Assembly: GCA_963846715.1 (NCBI GenBank)
Contig: CAWJXA010000002.1
Location: forward strand, 620,001-684,000
Direction of reading: 5' to 3'
DNA: 64,000 nt
DNA from: Bog-257 sp963846715
Lineage (GTDB): Bacteria > Acidobacteriota > Terriglobia > Terriglobales > Acidobacteriaceae
Within the stretch, counting starts at the first letter, position 1, and the number at the start of each line of letters is the position of its first letter. Shown here piece by piece: positions 8,940 to 17,346 of the stretch. Below the pieces are notes generated by a model. That model was not told the origin of the DNA and ran no database searches. It worked only from the letters and a program-made list of their open reading frames with translations. Made by a program: the position numbers and the translations under genes.

Positions 8940-10628
8940 ATGTGGGACGCTGAACCGATTCCGAAACCGCTTGCGGTACCGCCGGTGAGTGACGCTGTCC
9001 TGCCGCTGTTTGATCGCGTGCATGGCTGGATCACGACCGTCGATCACAAGCGACTGGGGATTATGTACATCGTTTACGCCCTGATATTTCTGGTCATCGG
9101 CGGCATCGAAGCCACCATCATGCGCCTGCAGCTGATCCGGCCACATAATGATTTCGTCTCGCCTCAGCTCTTCAACCGGATGTTCACCATGCATGGCACG
9201 ACGATGATCTTCTTCGTCGCCATGCCGGTAATGTTCGGCTTCATCAACTACGCGATTCCGCTGATGATCGGGGCGCGCGACATGGCGTTCCCGCGTTTGA
9301 ACGCCTGGGGATTCTGGATGACCGCGCTGGGGGGCATCATCCTGTATTTCAGCTTCCTGGGAGGCAGCGGATTGTATGGCGCCGGCAGCGCGCCTGACGT
9401 GGGCTGGTTTGCCTACGCGCCGCTGACCTCTCCGTCGTTCTCCGTGGGCCACAGCACCGACTACTGGATTATCGGGCTGCTGATAAGCGGCTTCGGCAGC
9501 ATCGCTACCGCGGTCAACATCATTACCACAATTTTCTGCCTGCGCTGTCCCGGCATGACCCTGGGAAAGATGCCGCTGTTCGCATGGCTGAACCTGGTGA
9601 CGGCCGGCTTGGTAGTGCTTGCTCTTGGGCCGCTAACTGCCGCGCAATTGATGCTGCTGATCGATCGCTATCTGGGCGGTCACTTCTTCGACACCCAGGC
9701 CGGAGGATCGGCGATTATCTGGATGCACTTCTTCTGGGTCTTCGGCCATCCCGAGGTTTACGTCCTGATTATGCCGTCTTTCGCCTTCATCACCGAGATC
9801 ATTCCGGTGTTTTCGCGCAAGGCGATCTTCGGCTATCCCATCATGGTGGCGGCCTCTATTTCGATCGGCTTCATCAGCATGAGCGTCTGGGCCCACCACA
9901 TGTTCACGGTGGGCATGACCTCATATGGCAACGCGTTCTTCGTGGCTTCCACCATGGCGATCGCGGTTCCGACCGGGATAAAAATCTTCAACTGGCTGGG
10001 CACAATGTGGGGCGGCAAGCTGATATTCAAGACGCCGATGCTTTTCTGTGTGGCGTTCCTGTTTCAGTTTCTTATCGCCGGACTGACCGGGGTCATGCTG
10101 AGCGTGGCGCCGTTTAACTGGCAACTGGGCGGCTCCTACTTTGTGGTAGCGCACTTCCATTACGTCATCGTGGGCGGGATCCTGTTTGCCCTGTTTGCGG
10201 GTTTCTACTACTGGTTCCCGAAGATGTCGGGCCGGATGTACAGCGAGAAACTGGGCAAGCTGCACTTCTGGATATTCCTGATCGGCTTCCATTTGACGTT
10301 CGACTTTATGCATATCCCAGGCATCCTGGGTATGCCGCGCCGGATTTATACGTACGAGCCGGGACGCGGCTGGGATACATGGAACTTCATAATTACTGTC
10401 GGTGTGTTTTTTCAGGCTGTCGGCATTCTGATTTTTGTCTACAACCTGATTTCCTCGTACTTCAAAGGCAAACTGGCGGGCAATGATCCATGGGACGCCT
10501 GGACGCTGGAGTGGAGTACGAGTTCCCCACCGCCGGATTACAACTTTGCGCGCATTCCGGTGGTGCGCAGCCGCCGTCCACTGTGGGACCTGAAACATCC
10601 GGAAGACCCGGACTGGAAGTACGAGTAG
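8940..10628 (+). CDS. ctaD: cytochrome c oxidase subunit I
   Basis: 562 aa, twelve-helix catalytic subunit of the heme-copper oxidase. Visible ligands are the low-spin heme His in FTMHGTTMIFF, the CuB His-Tyr pair in FFWVFGHPEVYVLIMP (type A family), the CuB His pair in WAHHMFTVG, and the heme a3/heme a His residues in AHFHYVIVGG. It reduces O2 to water and pumps protons. Start ATG with GAGGAA upstream. It lies between subunits II and III with short gaps. All catalytic residues are present and the length is normal. Confidence 0.96.
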   Translation: MWDAEPIPKPLAVPPVSDAVLPLFDRVHGWITTVDHKRLGIMYIVYALIFLVIGGIEATIMRLQLIRPHNDFVSPQLFNRMFTMHGTTMIFFVAMPVMFGFINYAIPLMIGARDMAFPRLNAWGFWMTALGGIILYFSFLGGSGLYGAGSAPDVGWFAYAPLTSPSFSVGHSTDYWIIGLLISGFGSIATAVNIITTIFCLRCPGMTLGKMPLFAWLNLVTAGLVVLALGPLTAAQLMLLIDRYLGGHFFDTQAGGSAIIWMHFFWVFGHPEVYVLIMPSFAFITEIIPVFSRKAIFGYPIMVAASISIGFISMSVWAHHMFTVGMTSYGNAFFVASTMAIAVPTGIKIFNWLGTMWGGKLIFKTPMLFCVAFLFQFLIAGLTGVMLSVAPFNWQLGGSYFVVAHFHYVIVGGILFALFAGFYYWFPKMSGRMYSEKLGKLHFWIFLIGFHLTFDFMHIPGILGMPRRIYTYEPGRGWDTWNFIITVGVFFQAVGILIFVYNLISSYFKGKLAGNDPWDAWTLEWSTSSPPPDYNFARIPVVRSRRPLWDLKHPEDPDWKYE

Positions 10629-10653
10629 AGATCGAGCAGAAGGAGACCAGCGC

Positions 10654-11250
10654 TTGGCAGCTACGAGCATCGCGGTGCCGCAACCCGAAATGCCGCTCTC
10701 GCACGAATTGCGCGGGCGGGTGGGCATGTGGTGTCTGATTGCCGCCGAGTCGGCGATCTTCAGCATCTTCGTGGTGGCGTACCTGTACTACGCCGGTAAG
10801 AGCCTGAGCGGGCCGACGCCCGCCCAAGTTCTTCACGTACCGTATTTCAACTCGATCTGTCTGTTCTCCAGCAGCTTCACGATTGTGAGGGCGGAGCACG
10901 CTATCGCCCGCGGCAAGGTGAAGGTGTTCGGCATCTGGCTGCTGCTGACCATCGTGCTGGGCGCGATCTTCATCTTGGGCACTGCGCGCGAGTGGTATGG
11001 GTTGATTTACCACGACGGAGTAACCATTAGCTCCAGCCTGTTCGGGACCACGTTCTACTCGCTGGTGGGATTGCACGCCTTCCACGTTCTGGTGGGCCTG
11101 ACGGGGCTGTCGATCATTATGGCCATCACCGCCCTGGGATACGTGAAGCAGGAGCACGCGGAACGGATCGGGGTTTTTGCCATGTACTGGCATTTCGTGG
11201 ACGCTATCTGGGTGGTGGTTTTGTCGGTGGTGTACTTTATCGCACGCTGA
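10654..11250 (+). CDS. ctaE: cytochrome c oxidase subunit III
   Basis: 198 aa, five predicted transmembrane helices, the short bacterial form of subunit III. Conserved stretches include HELRGRVGMWCLIAAESAIF near the start, LHAFHVLVGL and YWHFVDAIWVVVLSVVY at the end. It stabilises the catalytic core and may guide oxygen. TTG start at 10654, with AAGGAGA seven bases upstream; the first ATG (10690) would lose conserved residues. It is followed by a 127-base gap with three hairpins before the next operon gene. Confidence 0.93.
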   Translation: MAATSIAVPQPEMPLSHELRGRVGMWCLIAAESAIFSIFVVAYLYYAGKSLSGPTPAQVLHVPYFNSICLFSSSFTIVRAEHAIARGKVKVFGIWLLLTIVLGAIFILGTAREWYGLIYHDGVTISSSLFGTTFYSLVGLHAFHVLVGLTGLSIIMAITALGYVKQEHAERIGVFAMYWHFVDAIWVVVLSVVYFIAR

Positions 11251-11313
11251 GCGCAGTTGAAAGGGTTTCTATTTTCCAGGGCTAAAGCTCTAAAGGTTTG
11301 GATCACGTTAACG

Positions 11314-11372
11314 CTGGCCCGAAGGCCAGGTCTGCTCGAAAACTAACTCCTTCGGAGTCTCCCCGGAAGGGG
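11314..11372 (+). promoter_or_regulatory. three tandem hairpins between ctaE and the next gene
   Basis: Three perfect small stem-loops follow each other: CTGGCC-CGAA-GGCCAG (11314-11329), ACTCC-TTC-GGAGT (11346-11358) and CCCC-GGAA-GGGG (11361-11372). The last includes the ribosome-binding purines of the gene starting at 11378. There is no T-run, so they are not a classic terminator. mRNA processing, protection of the ctaCDE message, or translation control are possible roles. Confidence 0.5.
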
Positions 11373-11377
11373 GCCTG

Positions 11378-12247
11378 ATGGAAAAAGGCATGTACATGCA
11401 GGAACCGCAAACCGGCAACGTCGAGTCCACCGAGATCATCCTGCCAGCACCCACTGCGTGGCCGTTCGCTCTGGCGCTGGGCGTGGCGCTCATCTTTGCC
11501 GGGCTGCTAACCAACGTGTCGATCAGCATACTTGGGGCGGTGTTATATCTGTGCGCCGCAGTGGGTTGGTTTCGTGAAGTGTTGCCGCATGAACGCCACG
11601 TGGTGGTGCCCGCGGAAGCGGAGACTGAGGCCGAGGTGGTGGCCCGCGAGGTCATGCGCTTGCCCGTGGCAGCCACGGTGAAGCGCGCGTGGCTGCCCCT
11701 GAAAATCTATCCCGTCTCCGCCGGAGTAAAGGGTGGACTGGCCGGCGGTGTGGCCATGGCTGTACTGGCCATGCTTTATGGCGTCGTTTTCTTTCGCAGT
11801 CTCTGGTACCCAATCAATCTGATCGCGGGCAGCTTGTATGATGCCCCTGCGATTCCCACCAGGGCTGAGCTTCTGCAGTTCCACCTGGGATGGTTCGCGT
11901 TTGCGCTGGCCATGCACCTTACCATGTGTCTGCTGGTGGGATTGCTGTACGGCGCGATGCTGCCCATGCTGCCCACGCGCCCGATAGTTCTGGGTGGCAT
12001 CATCGGGCCATTGCTGTGGACAGGCCTGCTGTACCACATTCTTGGCTACATAAATCCCTTGCTTGACAAGGAAATTAACTGGATTTGGTTTGCGGTATCG
12101 CAGGTGGCCTTCGGCGTAGTTGCTGGGCTGGTGGTGGTGAGGCAGAACAAAGTGTGGACGACGGAGAACCTGCCGCTGGCCATGCGCGCCGGAATCGAAG
12201 CGCCCGGCATCATTGGCGAGCACGAAGGCGAGGACACTCGGCGATGA
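11378..12247 (+). CDS. membrane protein of the caa3/bc operon, subunit IV-like N-terminus
   Basis: 289 aa. The first about 75 residues form two helices (PTAWPFALALGVALIFAGLL and following) with a short charged tail, the size and layout of the small caa3 subunit IV. They are followed by a linker and five further helices (about 110-270) that I do not recognise. ATG start at 11378 with GGAAGGGGG upstream; the 3' end overlaps the next gene by four bases (ATGA). Being inside the operon, it is probably an accessory subunit or assembly membrane protein of the oxidase-bc unit. The subunit IV resemblance is weak and rests on position and topology. Confidence 0.65.
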   Translation: MEKGMYMQEPQTGNVESTEIILPAPTAWPFALALGVALIFAGLLTNVSISILGAVLYLCAAVGWFREVLPHERHVVVPAEAETEAEVVAREVMRLPVAATVKRAWLPLKIYPVSAGVKGGLAGGVAMAVLAMLYGVVFFRSLWYPINLIAGSLYDAPAIPTRAELLQFHLGWFAFALAMHLTMCLLVGLLYGAMLPMLPTRPIVLGGIIGPLLWTGLLYHILGYINPLLDKEINWIWFAVSQVAFGVVAGLVVVRQNKVWTTENLPLAMRAGIEAPGIIGEHEGEDTRR

Positions 12248-13017
12248 GGAGTGGTTTGGCATTGCTGCTGTTAATGCTAGCCGGGTTGCTGGCATCTACG
12301 GGCTGTACGTTGCACGGTAAGCCCGCTCCAGGCCCCGAAGTCCCGCGCCCGGATTCGGTGCTGGATCCGGTGGTGCTCTATCGCGAGAATTGCGCGGGTT
12401 GTCACGGCGCCGAGGGTAAAAACGGTGCGGCCATGTCGTTGTCCGATCCGGTTTATCTGGCCATCGTCGACGACGACACCCTGCGGAACACGATTTCCAA
12501 GGGCCGGTCCGGTACGGCTATGTCGGCCTTCGCGCAGAAGGAAGGCGGCATGCTGACCGACCACCAGATCGATGCCATTATTCACGGCATACGGCAGCGC
12601 TGGGGTCAACCGAGTGTGTTGAACGGCGTGGCGCCCCCGCCGTACACGGCCAGGGCACCGGGCAATGCGCAGTCGGGTCAGGCTGTGTACAGCACGTTCT
12701 GCGCTTCATGTCATGGCGACGACAACAAAGGCGGCCCGAAGGCAGGCTCTGTAACTAACGGGGCATATCTCAGCCTGATCAGCAATCAGGGGCTACGCAC
12801 AATTGTGATCACTGGCCGGCCTGACTTCAACGCGCCCGATTGGCGGAGTAACATTGCGGGGCATCCGATGAGCGATCAGGAAATTACTGATGTGGTGGCA
12901 TGGCTGGTCGAGCAGCGTCCCAACCTATCAAGCCCACCCGCGACCGCCAACACAACTTCAGCCCTTAAGTCTTCCACTGCGACAGCGAATCCATCTTCGC
13001 CCGGAGGTGTGCATTGA
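12244..13017 (+). CDS. diheme c-type cytochrome lipoprotein
   Basis: 257 aa. A lipoprotein signal (LASTGC, modified Cys at about residue 20) is followed by two cytochrome c domains with CAGCH and CASCH heme sites and distal Met candidates (TAMSAF, HPMSD). Tethered to the membrane, it would carry electrons between the Rieske/cytochrome b complex and the heme c of CtaC. ATG at 12244 overlaps the stop of the previous gene (ATGA). The frame is open further upstream, but that part is a shadow of the preceding gene. The C-terminal tail is rich in Ser, Thr and Ala. The 3' end overlaps the Rieske gene by four bases. Confidence 0.9.
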   Translation: MRSGLALLLLMLAGLLASTGCTLHGKPAPGPEVPRPDSVLDPVVLYRENCAGCHGAEGKNGAAMSLSDPVYLAIVDDDTLRNTISKGRSGTAMSAFAQKEGGMLTDHQIDAIIHGIRQRWGQPSVLNGVAPPPYTARAPGNAQSGQAVYSTFCASCHGDDNKGGPKAGSVTNGAYLSLISNQGLRTIVITGRPDFNAPDWRSNIAGHPMSDQEITDVVAWLVEQRPNLSSPPATANTTSALKSSTATANPSSPGGVH

Positions 13018-13598
13018 GCGAAGCGCCCGCGAAGGGCAAACAGTCCGACGCTCCTGAAGCTAAGACCGAAGTTTCCCGCCGCGACCTATTCGCGAAAGTT
13101 GGCATGCTGCTGAACGGCTTGGCAGTGGTGGTCCTGGCCACGCCGGTCGTGGGATATCTGATCTCGCCGCTGCTGCGCGCTGACCGCGGAGAGTATCAGC
13201 GCTGGATCGAGTTGGGTGAGCTCGACGAGTTTCCCGAAGGCCAGACGCGACTCGCGCAGTTTCGCAATCCTATCTCCAATGCGTGGGACGGCGATACCGA
13301 CAAAATTCCCTGCTGGGTACGCCGCCTCACCGGCGAACAGTTTCAGGTATTCGCCATTAATTGCGCGCACCTAGGCTGCCCGGTGCGTTGGTTCGCGCAA
13401 TCCGGTTTGTTCATGTGCCCTTGTCACGGTGGGGTGTATTACCAGGACGGCTCACGCGCTTCCGGACCGCCTCCGCGCGGACTGTTCGAGTATTCCTACA
13501 AAGTTGAGAACGGCAAGTTGATGATTCAAGCCGGGCAGATACCAACCTTGTCAACTACCGCCAGCCTGCAAACGAGGAGAGGTGGATGTCAAGGCTAA
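13014..13598 (+). CDS. Rieske iron-sulfur protein
   Basis: 194 aa. A charged N-terminus ends in SRRDLF, followed by one transmembrane anchor (about residues 28-52). The C-terminal Rieske domain has both 2Fe-2S loops: CAHLGC and CPCHGG. It moves one electron from quinol at the Qo site of cytochrome b to the c-type hemes. Start is TTG at 13014, overlapping the upstream stop (TTGA), with a GGAGGTG ribosome site six bases upstream. The 3' end overlaps the cytochrome b gene by 13 bases, indicating translational coupling. Confidence 0.93.
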   Translation: MSEAPAKGKQSDAPEAKTEVSRRDLFAKVGMLLNGLAVVVLATPVVGYLISPLLRADRGEYQRWIELGELDEFPEGQTRLAQFRNPISNAWDGDTDKIPCWVRRLTGEQFQVFAINCAHLGCPVRWFAQSGLFMCPCHGGVYYQDGSRASGPPPRGLFEYSYKVENGKLMIQAGQIPTLSTTASLQTRRGGCQG

Positions 13599-15073
13599 AG
13601 CGGATCGGAGATTGGTTTGAGCAGCGGCTGCAGATCGCGAACACCGTCCGCGATACGGCTGAACATCCAGTGCCTCGCCAGTCGGCAAGCTGGTGGTACG
13701 TCTTCGGCAGCGCCGCCCTAACGGTTTTCATCTTGCAAGTCTTCACCGGCATCATGCTGGCCATCATCTACGTTCCTTCGGCTGGCGAAGCATGGAACAG
13801 CCTGCAGTATCTCAACCACGGCGTCACTCTGGGATGGTTCCTGCGCGGGGTGCATGGCTGGGGTTCCAACTTCATGGTCGCGCTGGTGTTGATTCACATG
13901 GCGCAGGTCTTCCTGTTCGGAGCCTACAAGTTTCCCCGGGAGCTAACCTGGATCGTCGGTGTGTTTCTGCTGCTGATGACGCTCGGCATGGCGTTCACGG
14001 GACAGGTCTTGCGGTTCGATCAAGACGCGTATTGGGGTCTCGGTATTGGGGTCGCGATCGTCGGCCGGGTTCCGCTTCTCGGCGGCAGCCTGGTACATCT
14101 GCTGCTGGGCGGCCCCATAATCGCCGGCGATACGCTCTCGCGATTTTTCGCGCTGCATGTCTTTGTCATTCCGGGCCTGCTCATCGCCTTCGTCTGCCTG
14201 CACCTGCTAATGGTGTTGAAGCTGGGCATTAACGAGTGGCCGATGCCTGGGCGGCTTGTTCGCCGCTCCACCTACGTGAAGGAATATCACGCGATGGCAC
14301 ACAAAGACGGCGTGCCGTTCGTACCGGATGCAGTGTGGAAAGACATGTTTTTCGCGGCTGCCATCATTGTCAGCGTGATGGCATGCGCGGCGTATTTCGG
14401 GCCGTTCGGTCCGAGCGGTTATCCCGATCCCACCATCGTCCAGACCATTCCCAAGCCGGATTTCTTCTTTCTGTGGATCTACGCCATGCTGGCGTTGCTG
14501 CCGCCACAGATGGAAACGCCGATTTTGCTTATCGCTCCAGTAGTTGTGCTGGGCTTTCTGATTCTATTGCCCTTCCTTTCGGGTGAAGGGGAAAAGAGTT
14601 GGAAGCGGCGACCGATTGCCGTGGTCACGGTCCTGCTGACCGCAGTGGCTTTGGGGACCTTCACCAAACTGGCGACGTATTCGCCTTGGAGTCCCGTGAT
14701 GGACGGCTGGAGCGGCGATGCGGTGCCGGTGGAGTATCTCAACGGGCGCTCGCCACTGGAGCGTCAAGGCGCGCTGGTCTTCCAGGTGAAGCAGTGCCGC
14801 AACTGCCATTCGATCGGCGACGCCGGAGGCAAGCGTGGCCCTGCACTGGACGCAGTCGCCACCAGACTGACCCGTGATCAACTCGTGCGACAGGTGATTC
14901 AAGGCGGCGGCAACATGCCGGCCTATGGCAAAAACCTGAACCCTGCCGAAGTGACGGCCTTGGTTTCCTTCCTCGAAACTCTGTACCCGTCCGGCCACCC
15001 GCCAGCGCGCGATGCGGCACAAGCCGTCGTCACCAAGGAAGAACGCAGCAATCCTCCGGCCAGCAGCCGCTAA
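13586..15073 (+). CDS. cytochrome b fused to a C-terminal heme c domain
   Basis: 495 aa. The eight-helix cytochrome b part (about 1-385) has the paired heme b His residues in HGWGSNF...LIHMAQ and in ALHVFVIPGLLIAFVCLHLL. A C-terminal cytochrome c domain (CRNCH at about residues 404-408, distal Met in GGNMPAYG) is covalently attached. The Qo motif, normally PEWY, reads PDFF (KPDFFFLW), a clear variant. With the Rieske protein and the diheme cytochrome it forms a bc-type quinol oxidising complex that can feed the caa3 oxidase directly. GAGGAGAGG upstream supports the ATG start. Confidence 0.92.
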   Translation: MSRLKRIGDWFEQRLQIANTVRDTAEHPVPRQSASWWYVFGSAALTVFILQVFTGIMLAIIYVPSAGEAWNSLQYLNHGVTLGWFLRGVHGWGSNFMVALVLIHMAQVFLFGAYKFPRELTWIVGVFLLLMTLGMAFTGQVLRFDQDAYWGLGIGVAIVGRVPLLGGSLVHLLLGGPIIAGDTLSRFFALHVFVIPGLLIAFVCLHLLMVLKLGINEWPMPGRLVRRSTYVKEYHAMAHKDGVPFVPDAVWKDMFFAAAIIVSVMACAAYFGPFGPSGYPDPTIVQTIPKPDFFFLWIYAMLALLPPQMETPILLIAPVVVLGFLILLPFLSGEGEKSWKRRPIAVVTVLLTAVALGTFTKLATYSPWSPVMDGWSGDAVPVEYLNGRSPLERQGALVFQVKQCRNCHSIGDAGGKRGPALDAVATRLTRDQLVRQVIQGGGNMPAYGKNLNPAEVTALVSFLETLYPSGHPPARDAAQAVVTKEERSNPPASSR

Positions 15074-15079
15074 GCTAGC

Positions 15080-16576
15080 ATGCAATCGGTTTATCAAGCT
15101 ACGCTGCGCTCCTGGTCTATTCCTCCGGTTGCAACGTTCGCCCTGTTACTGACAGCGTTGGTGTACCTGCGGGGATGGATCAATCTTCGCCGCGCGGGTT
15201 CCACAGAGTTGCCGGCGTGGCGAGCCAGCAGTTTTGTGGTCGGACTGTTCTTGCTGTGGGTCGCACTGGCTTCCCCACTCGATACGTTCTCCGGATTCGT
15301 GCTGACGGCACACATGCTGCAGCACATGCTGCTGATGATGGTGGCCCCGCCGCTAATACTTCTGGGTGCGCCACTTATTCCTATCGTACGCGGACTGCCG
15401 CGTTTCGCTGCACGCGAATTTGCAGGACCGTTTCTGAATTGGCCAGTCGCCAATCGGATTGGAATAGCTGTAACCAATCCGATTTGTGCACTGATACTGA
15501 TGGGCTTGGTGACGTTCGCGTGGCATACGCCAAAGCTCTACGAGTTGGCCCTCGGTTCAAGTTCCTGGCACGAGGTGGAGCATGCGTGCTTCTTTCTCAC
15601 ATCGATAATATTTTGGTGGCCTGTGGTGCAGCCGTGGCCGAGTCGCGCGCAATGGCCTCGGTGGGCGATGGTGCCGTACCTGTTCATTGGCGACCTTCAA
15701 AACACCATTCTGTCCGCCATCCTGGTTTTCTCCGATCAAGTGCTCTATCCCTCGTATGCCCTGACGCCTCGTCTGTTCGGTTTCTCGGCGCAACAAGACC
15801 AAGCTGCCGCGGGCGCCATCATGTGGGTCTTGGGAGGGTTTGCGTACGTATTTCCGGCAGTGGTGATTGCCGTTCACTGCCTGTCTAAGCGTGCCACACA
15901 TCGGAGTGTTGTTCCGAACCGTAAGGACGAGCGCCCTTCGGCTGGCGGGCTGTCATTGGGCATGAAGTTTTCGCTCTTCAGCAATTTCCTCCGTCCACGA
16001 ATGCGAAGCAGAATGGCAGAAATGGTTTGGTTTGTGGCAGTGTTCCTCGCAACCGGGTTGTGCCTTTCGTTCTTGATGGCGAACTCGTCGGATGATGACG
16101 ATCAGGCCCTCCGGCTATGGAAACAGAGCGGACCGTTCAGCGTCGCAGTCTTTGCGCCGCTTGGCGACCTTGCGGCCGGCGCCACAAGCTTCAGCATCCT
16201 CGTACAGGATCAGAGAACGCAGGAAGTACTGCTCGACTCGGCGGTGCAACTCAGTGCACGGCCGTCTGATGCTATGGATGGTGGGGCTTCCCTCAACGCG
16301 GCGAGCAACCGGAACTCCCAAAACAAGCTGCTTCAAACCGCGGAACTTGATCTTCCGACGGCGGGCGAGTGGATATTGGATGTTGGGGTGAGCCGCAATT
16401 CCGAAATTGCGAATCTCTCATTGCCGCTACACGTGGTGAAACGCGAGAGTGGTCTTACCGATTTCTGGCCTTACTTTCTCTTTCCGGCATTTGGCATGGT
16501 CCTGTTTGCGTCGTATATTTGGAAGCATTCCCACCAGCCGGCAGCTTCGCCGGTGGAACAGCACATGTCGTCCTGA
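15080..16576 (+). CDS. ctaG: CtaG-type oxidase assembly protein with C-terminal extension
   Basis: 498 aa. Residues 1 to about 285 form a seven-helix caa3-type CtaG domain (LTAHMLQHMLLMMVAPPLIL, helices rich in His and Pro), the family needed for copper insertion into caa3 oxidase. An extra helix (about 315-335), a periplasmic beta-rich domain (about 340-460; SGPFSVAVFAPLGDLAAGA) and a last helix follow. The periplasmic part resembles small YtkA-like or FixH-like domains, but that is a guess. The usual family length is about 250-300 aa, so the extension is notable. It ends the operon, six bases after the cytochrome b gene. Confidence 0.82.
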   Translation: MQSVYQATLRSWSIPPVATFALLLTALVYLRGWINLRRAGSTELPAWRASSFVVGLFLLWVALASPLDTFSGFVLTAHMLQHMLLMMVAPPLILLGAPLIPIVRGLPRFAAREFAGPFLNWPVANRIGIAVTNPICALILMGLVTFAWHTPKLYELALGSSSWHEVEHACFFLTSIIFWWPVVQPWPSRAQWPRWAMVPYLFIGDLQNTILSAILVFSDQVLYPSYALTPRLFGFSAQQDQAAAGAIMWVLGGFAYVFPAVVIAVHCLSKRATHRSVVPNRKDERPSAGGLSLGMKFSLFSNFLRPRMRSRMAEMVWFVAVFLATGLCLSFLMANSSDDDDQALRLWKQSGPFSVAVFAPLGDLAAGATSFSILVQDQRTQEVLLDSAVQLSARPSDAMDGGASLNAASNRNSQNKLLQTAELDLPTAGEWILDVGVSRNSEIANLSLPLHVVKRESGLTDFWPYFLFPAFGMVLFASYIWKHSHQPAASPVEQHMSS

Positions 16577-16664
16577 CGAGCCCGCATCTGTGGGAGCACG
16601 GCCGATATCGCGAATGATGCTCGCATGTTTGGTGGGCCGTATTCGTTGTATCGGTTATTCTTTG

Positions 16665-16670
16665 TATAAT
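16665..16670 (+). promoter_or_regulatory. -10 box of the tRNA-Ala gene
   Basis: Perfect TATAAT about 50 bases before the mature tRNA. The -35 region (TTCGTT at 16642-16647, spacing 17) is weak. Confidence 0.45.
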
Positions 16671-16721
16671 AAAAAGCGAGAGCGCGAGACGGATTAACGC
16701 GCGCTTCTCTTCCCGACCTGT

Positions 16722-16797
16722 GGGGCTATAGCTCAGCTGGGAGAGCGCATCGTTCGCAACGATGAGGTCGTCGGTTCGATCCCGACTAGCTCCACCA
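16722..16797 (+). tRNA. tRNA-Ala(CGC)
   Basis: 76 bases including an encoded CCA. The acceptor stem GGGGCTA/TAGCTCC contains the G3-U70 wobble pair that defines alanine tRNAs. The anticodon stem is CATCG/CGATG with loop TTCGCAA, so the anticodon is CGC at 16755-16757, reading GCG codons. The T arm has GGTTCGATCCC. All four stems pair well. Confidence 0.97.
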
Positions 16798-16944
16798 TAA
16801 TAACTACAATAAAATCAAAATTTTTCTTAAACTCCTACCCTCCCGCCCCCAAGCTGAATCTGTCTTCAATCAACTGCCATTTCTCCTAAAGCGTCGCTGG
16901 GCTGCCCCTCGGCAGGTCTTGGCTTATTTGTAAGAATCTCCGGC

Positions 16945-16982
16945 TTGACACTGTCTCATATTTCTGCAAATATCGAAATATG
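16945..16982 (+). promoter_or_regulatory. arsR promoter and overlapping operator
   Basis: TTGACA at 16945-16950 is a perfect -35; a -10-like AAATAT sits 17 bases later (16968-16973). A perfect inverted repeat CATATTTC (16957-16964) / GAAATATG (16975-16982), with a 10-base spacer, covers the -10 and the arsR start codon. This is the expected place for an autorepressing ArsR-family dimer that releases DNA on arsenite binding. Confidence 0.65.
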
Positions 16983-17336
16983 TCGAGCACGAAGTCCAAG
17001 CGAAGCACGGAGCAGGTCACGACGTATGCAGATATGTTTTCGGCGATGGGAACGGAGGCGCGCCTGCGAATCATGCAATTGCTGCTGTCAGCGCATCCGG
17101 AGGGGCTTATTGTTGGGGAGATTCAGGAGGAGCTCGACATTCCAAATTCGACCCTATCCCACCACCTCGACAAACTCAGAAACGAAAGCCTGGTGAATGT
17201 GCAGCGCGAAAGTACCTTTCTCCGCTACACCGCGAATACAGAAACCTTGCAGGAATTACTTCAGTTCCTGTACTCCGAGTGCTGCACGCGCAACAAAGCA
17301 GTCAAACCCCAAGCCATCATTCAGCTTTGTAAATAG
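16980..17336 (+). CDS. arsR: ArsR-family arsenic-responsive repressor
   Basis: 118 aa winged helix protein. The helix-turn-helix lies at about residues 45-70 (IPNSTLSHHLDKLRNE) and the wing around residue 78. A Cys pair at the end of the last helix (SECCTRNK) may form the arsenite site, an arrangement that differs from the ELCVCDL site of plasmid ArsR. It should repress this operon until As(III) binds. The ATG is the last part of the operator repeat. No ribosome site is visible and the predicted transcription start falls on or next to the ATG, so the message may be leaderless. arsM starts 10 bases after the arsR stop. Confidence 0.87.
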   Translation: MSSTKSKRSTEQVTTYADMFSAMGTEARLRIMQLLLSAHPEGLIVGEIQEELDIPNSTLSHHLDKLRNESLVNVQRESTFLRYTANTETLQELLQFLYSECCTRNKAVKPQAIIQLCK

Positions 17337-17346
17337 GAGATATCCA

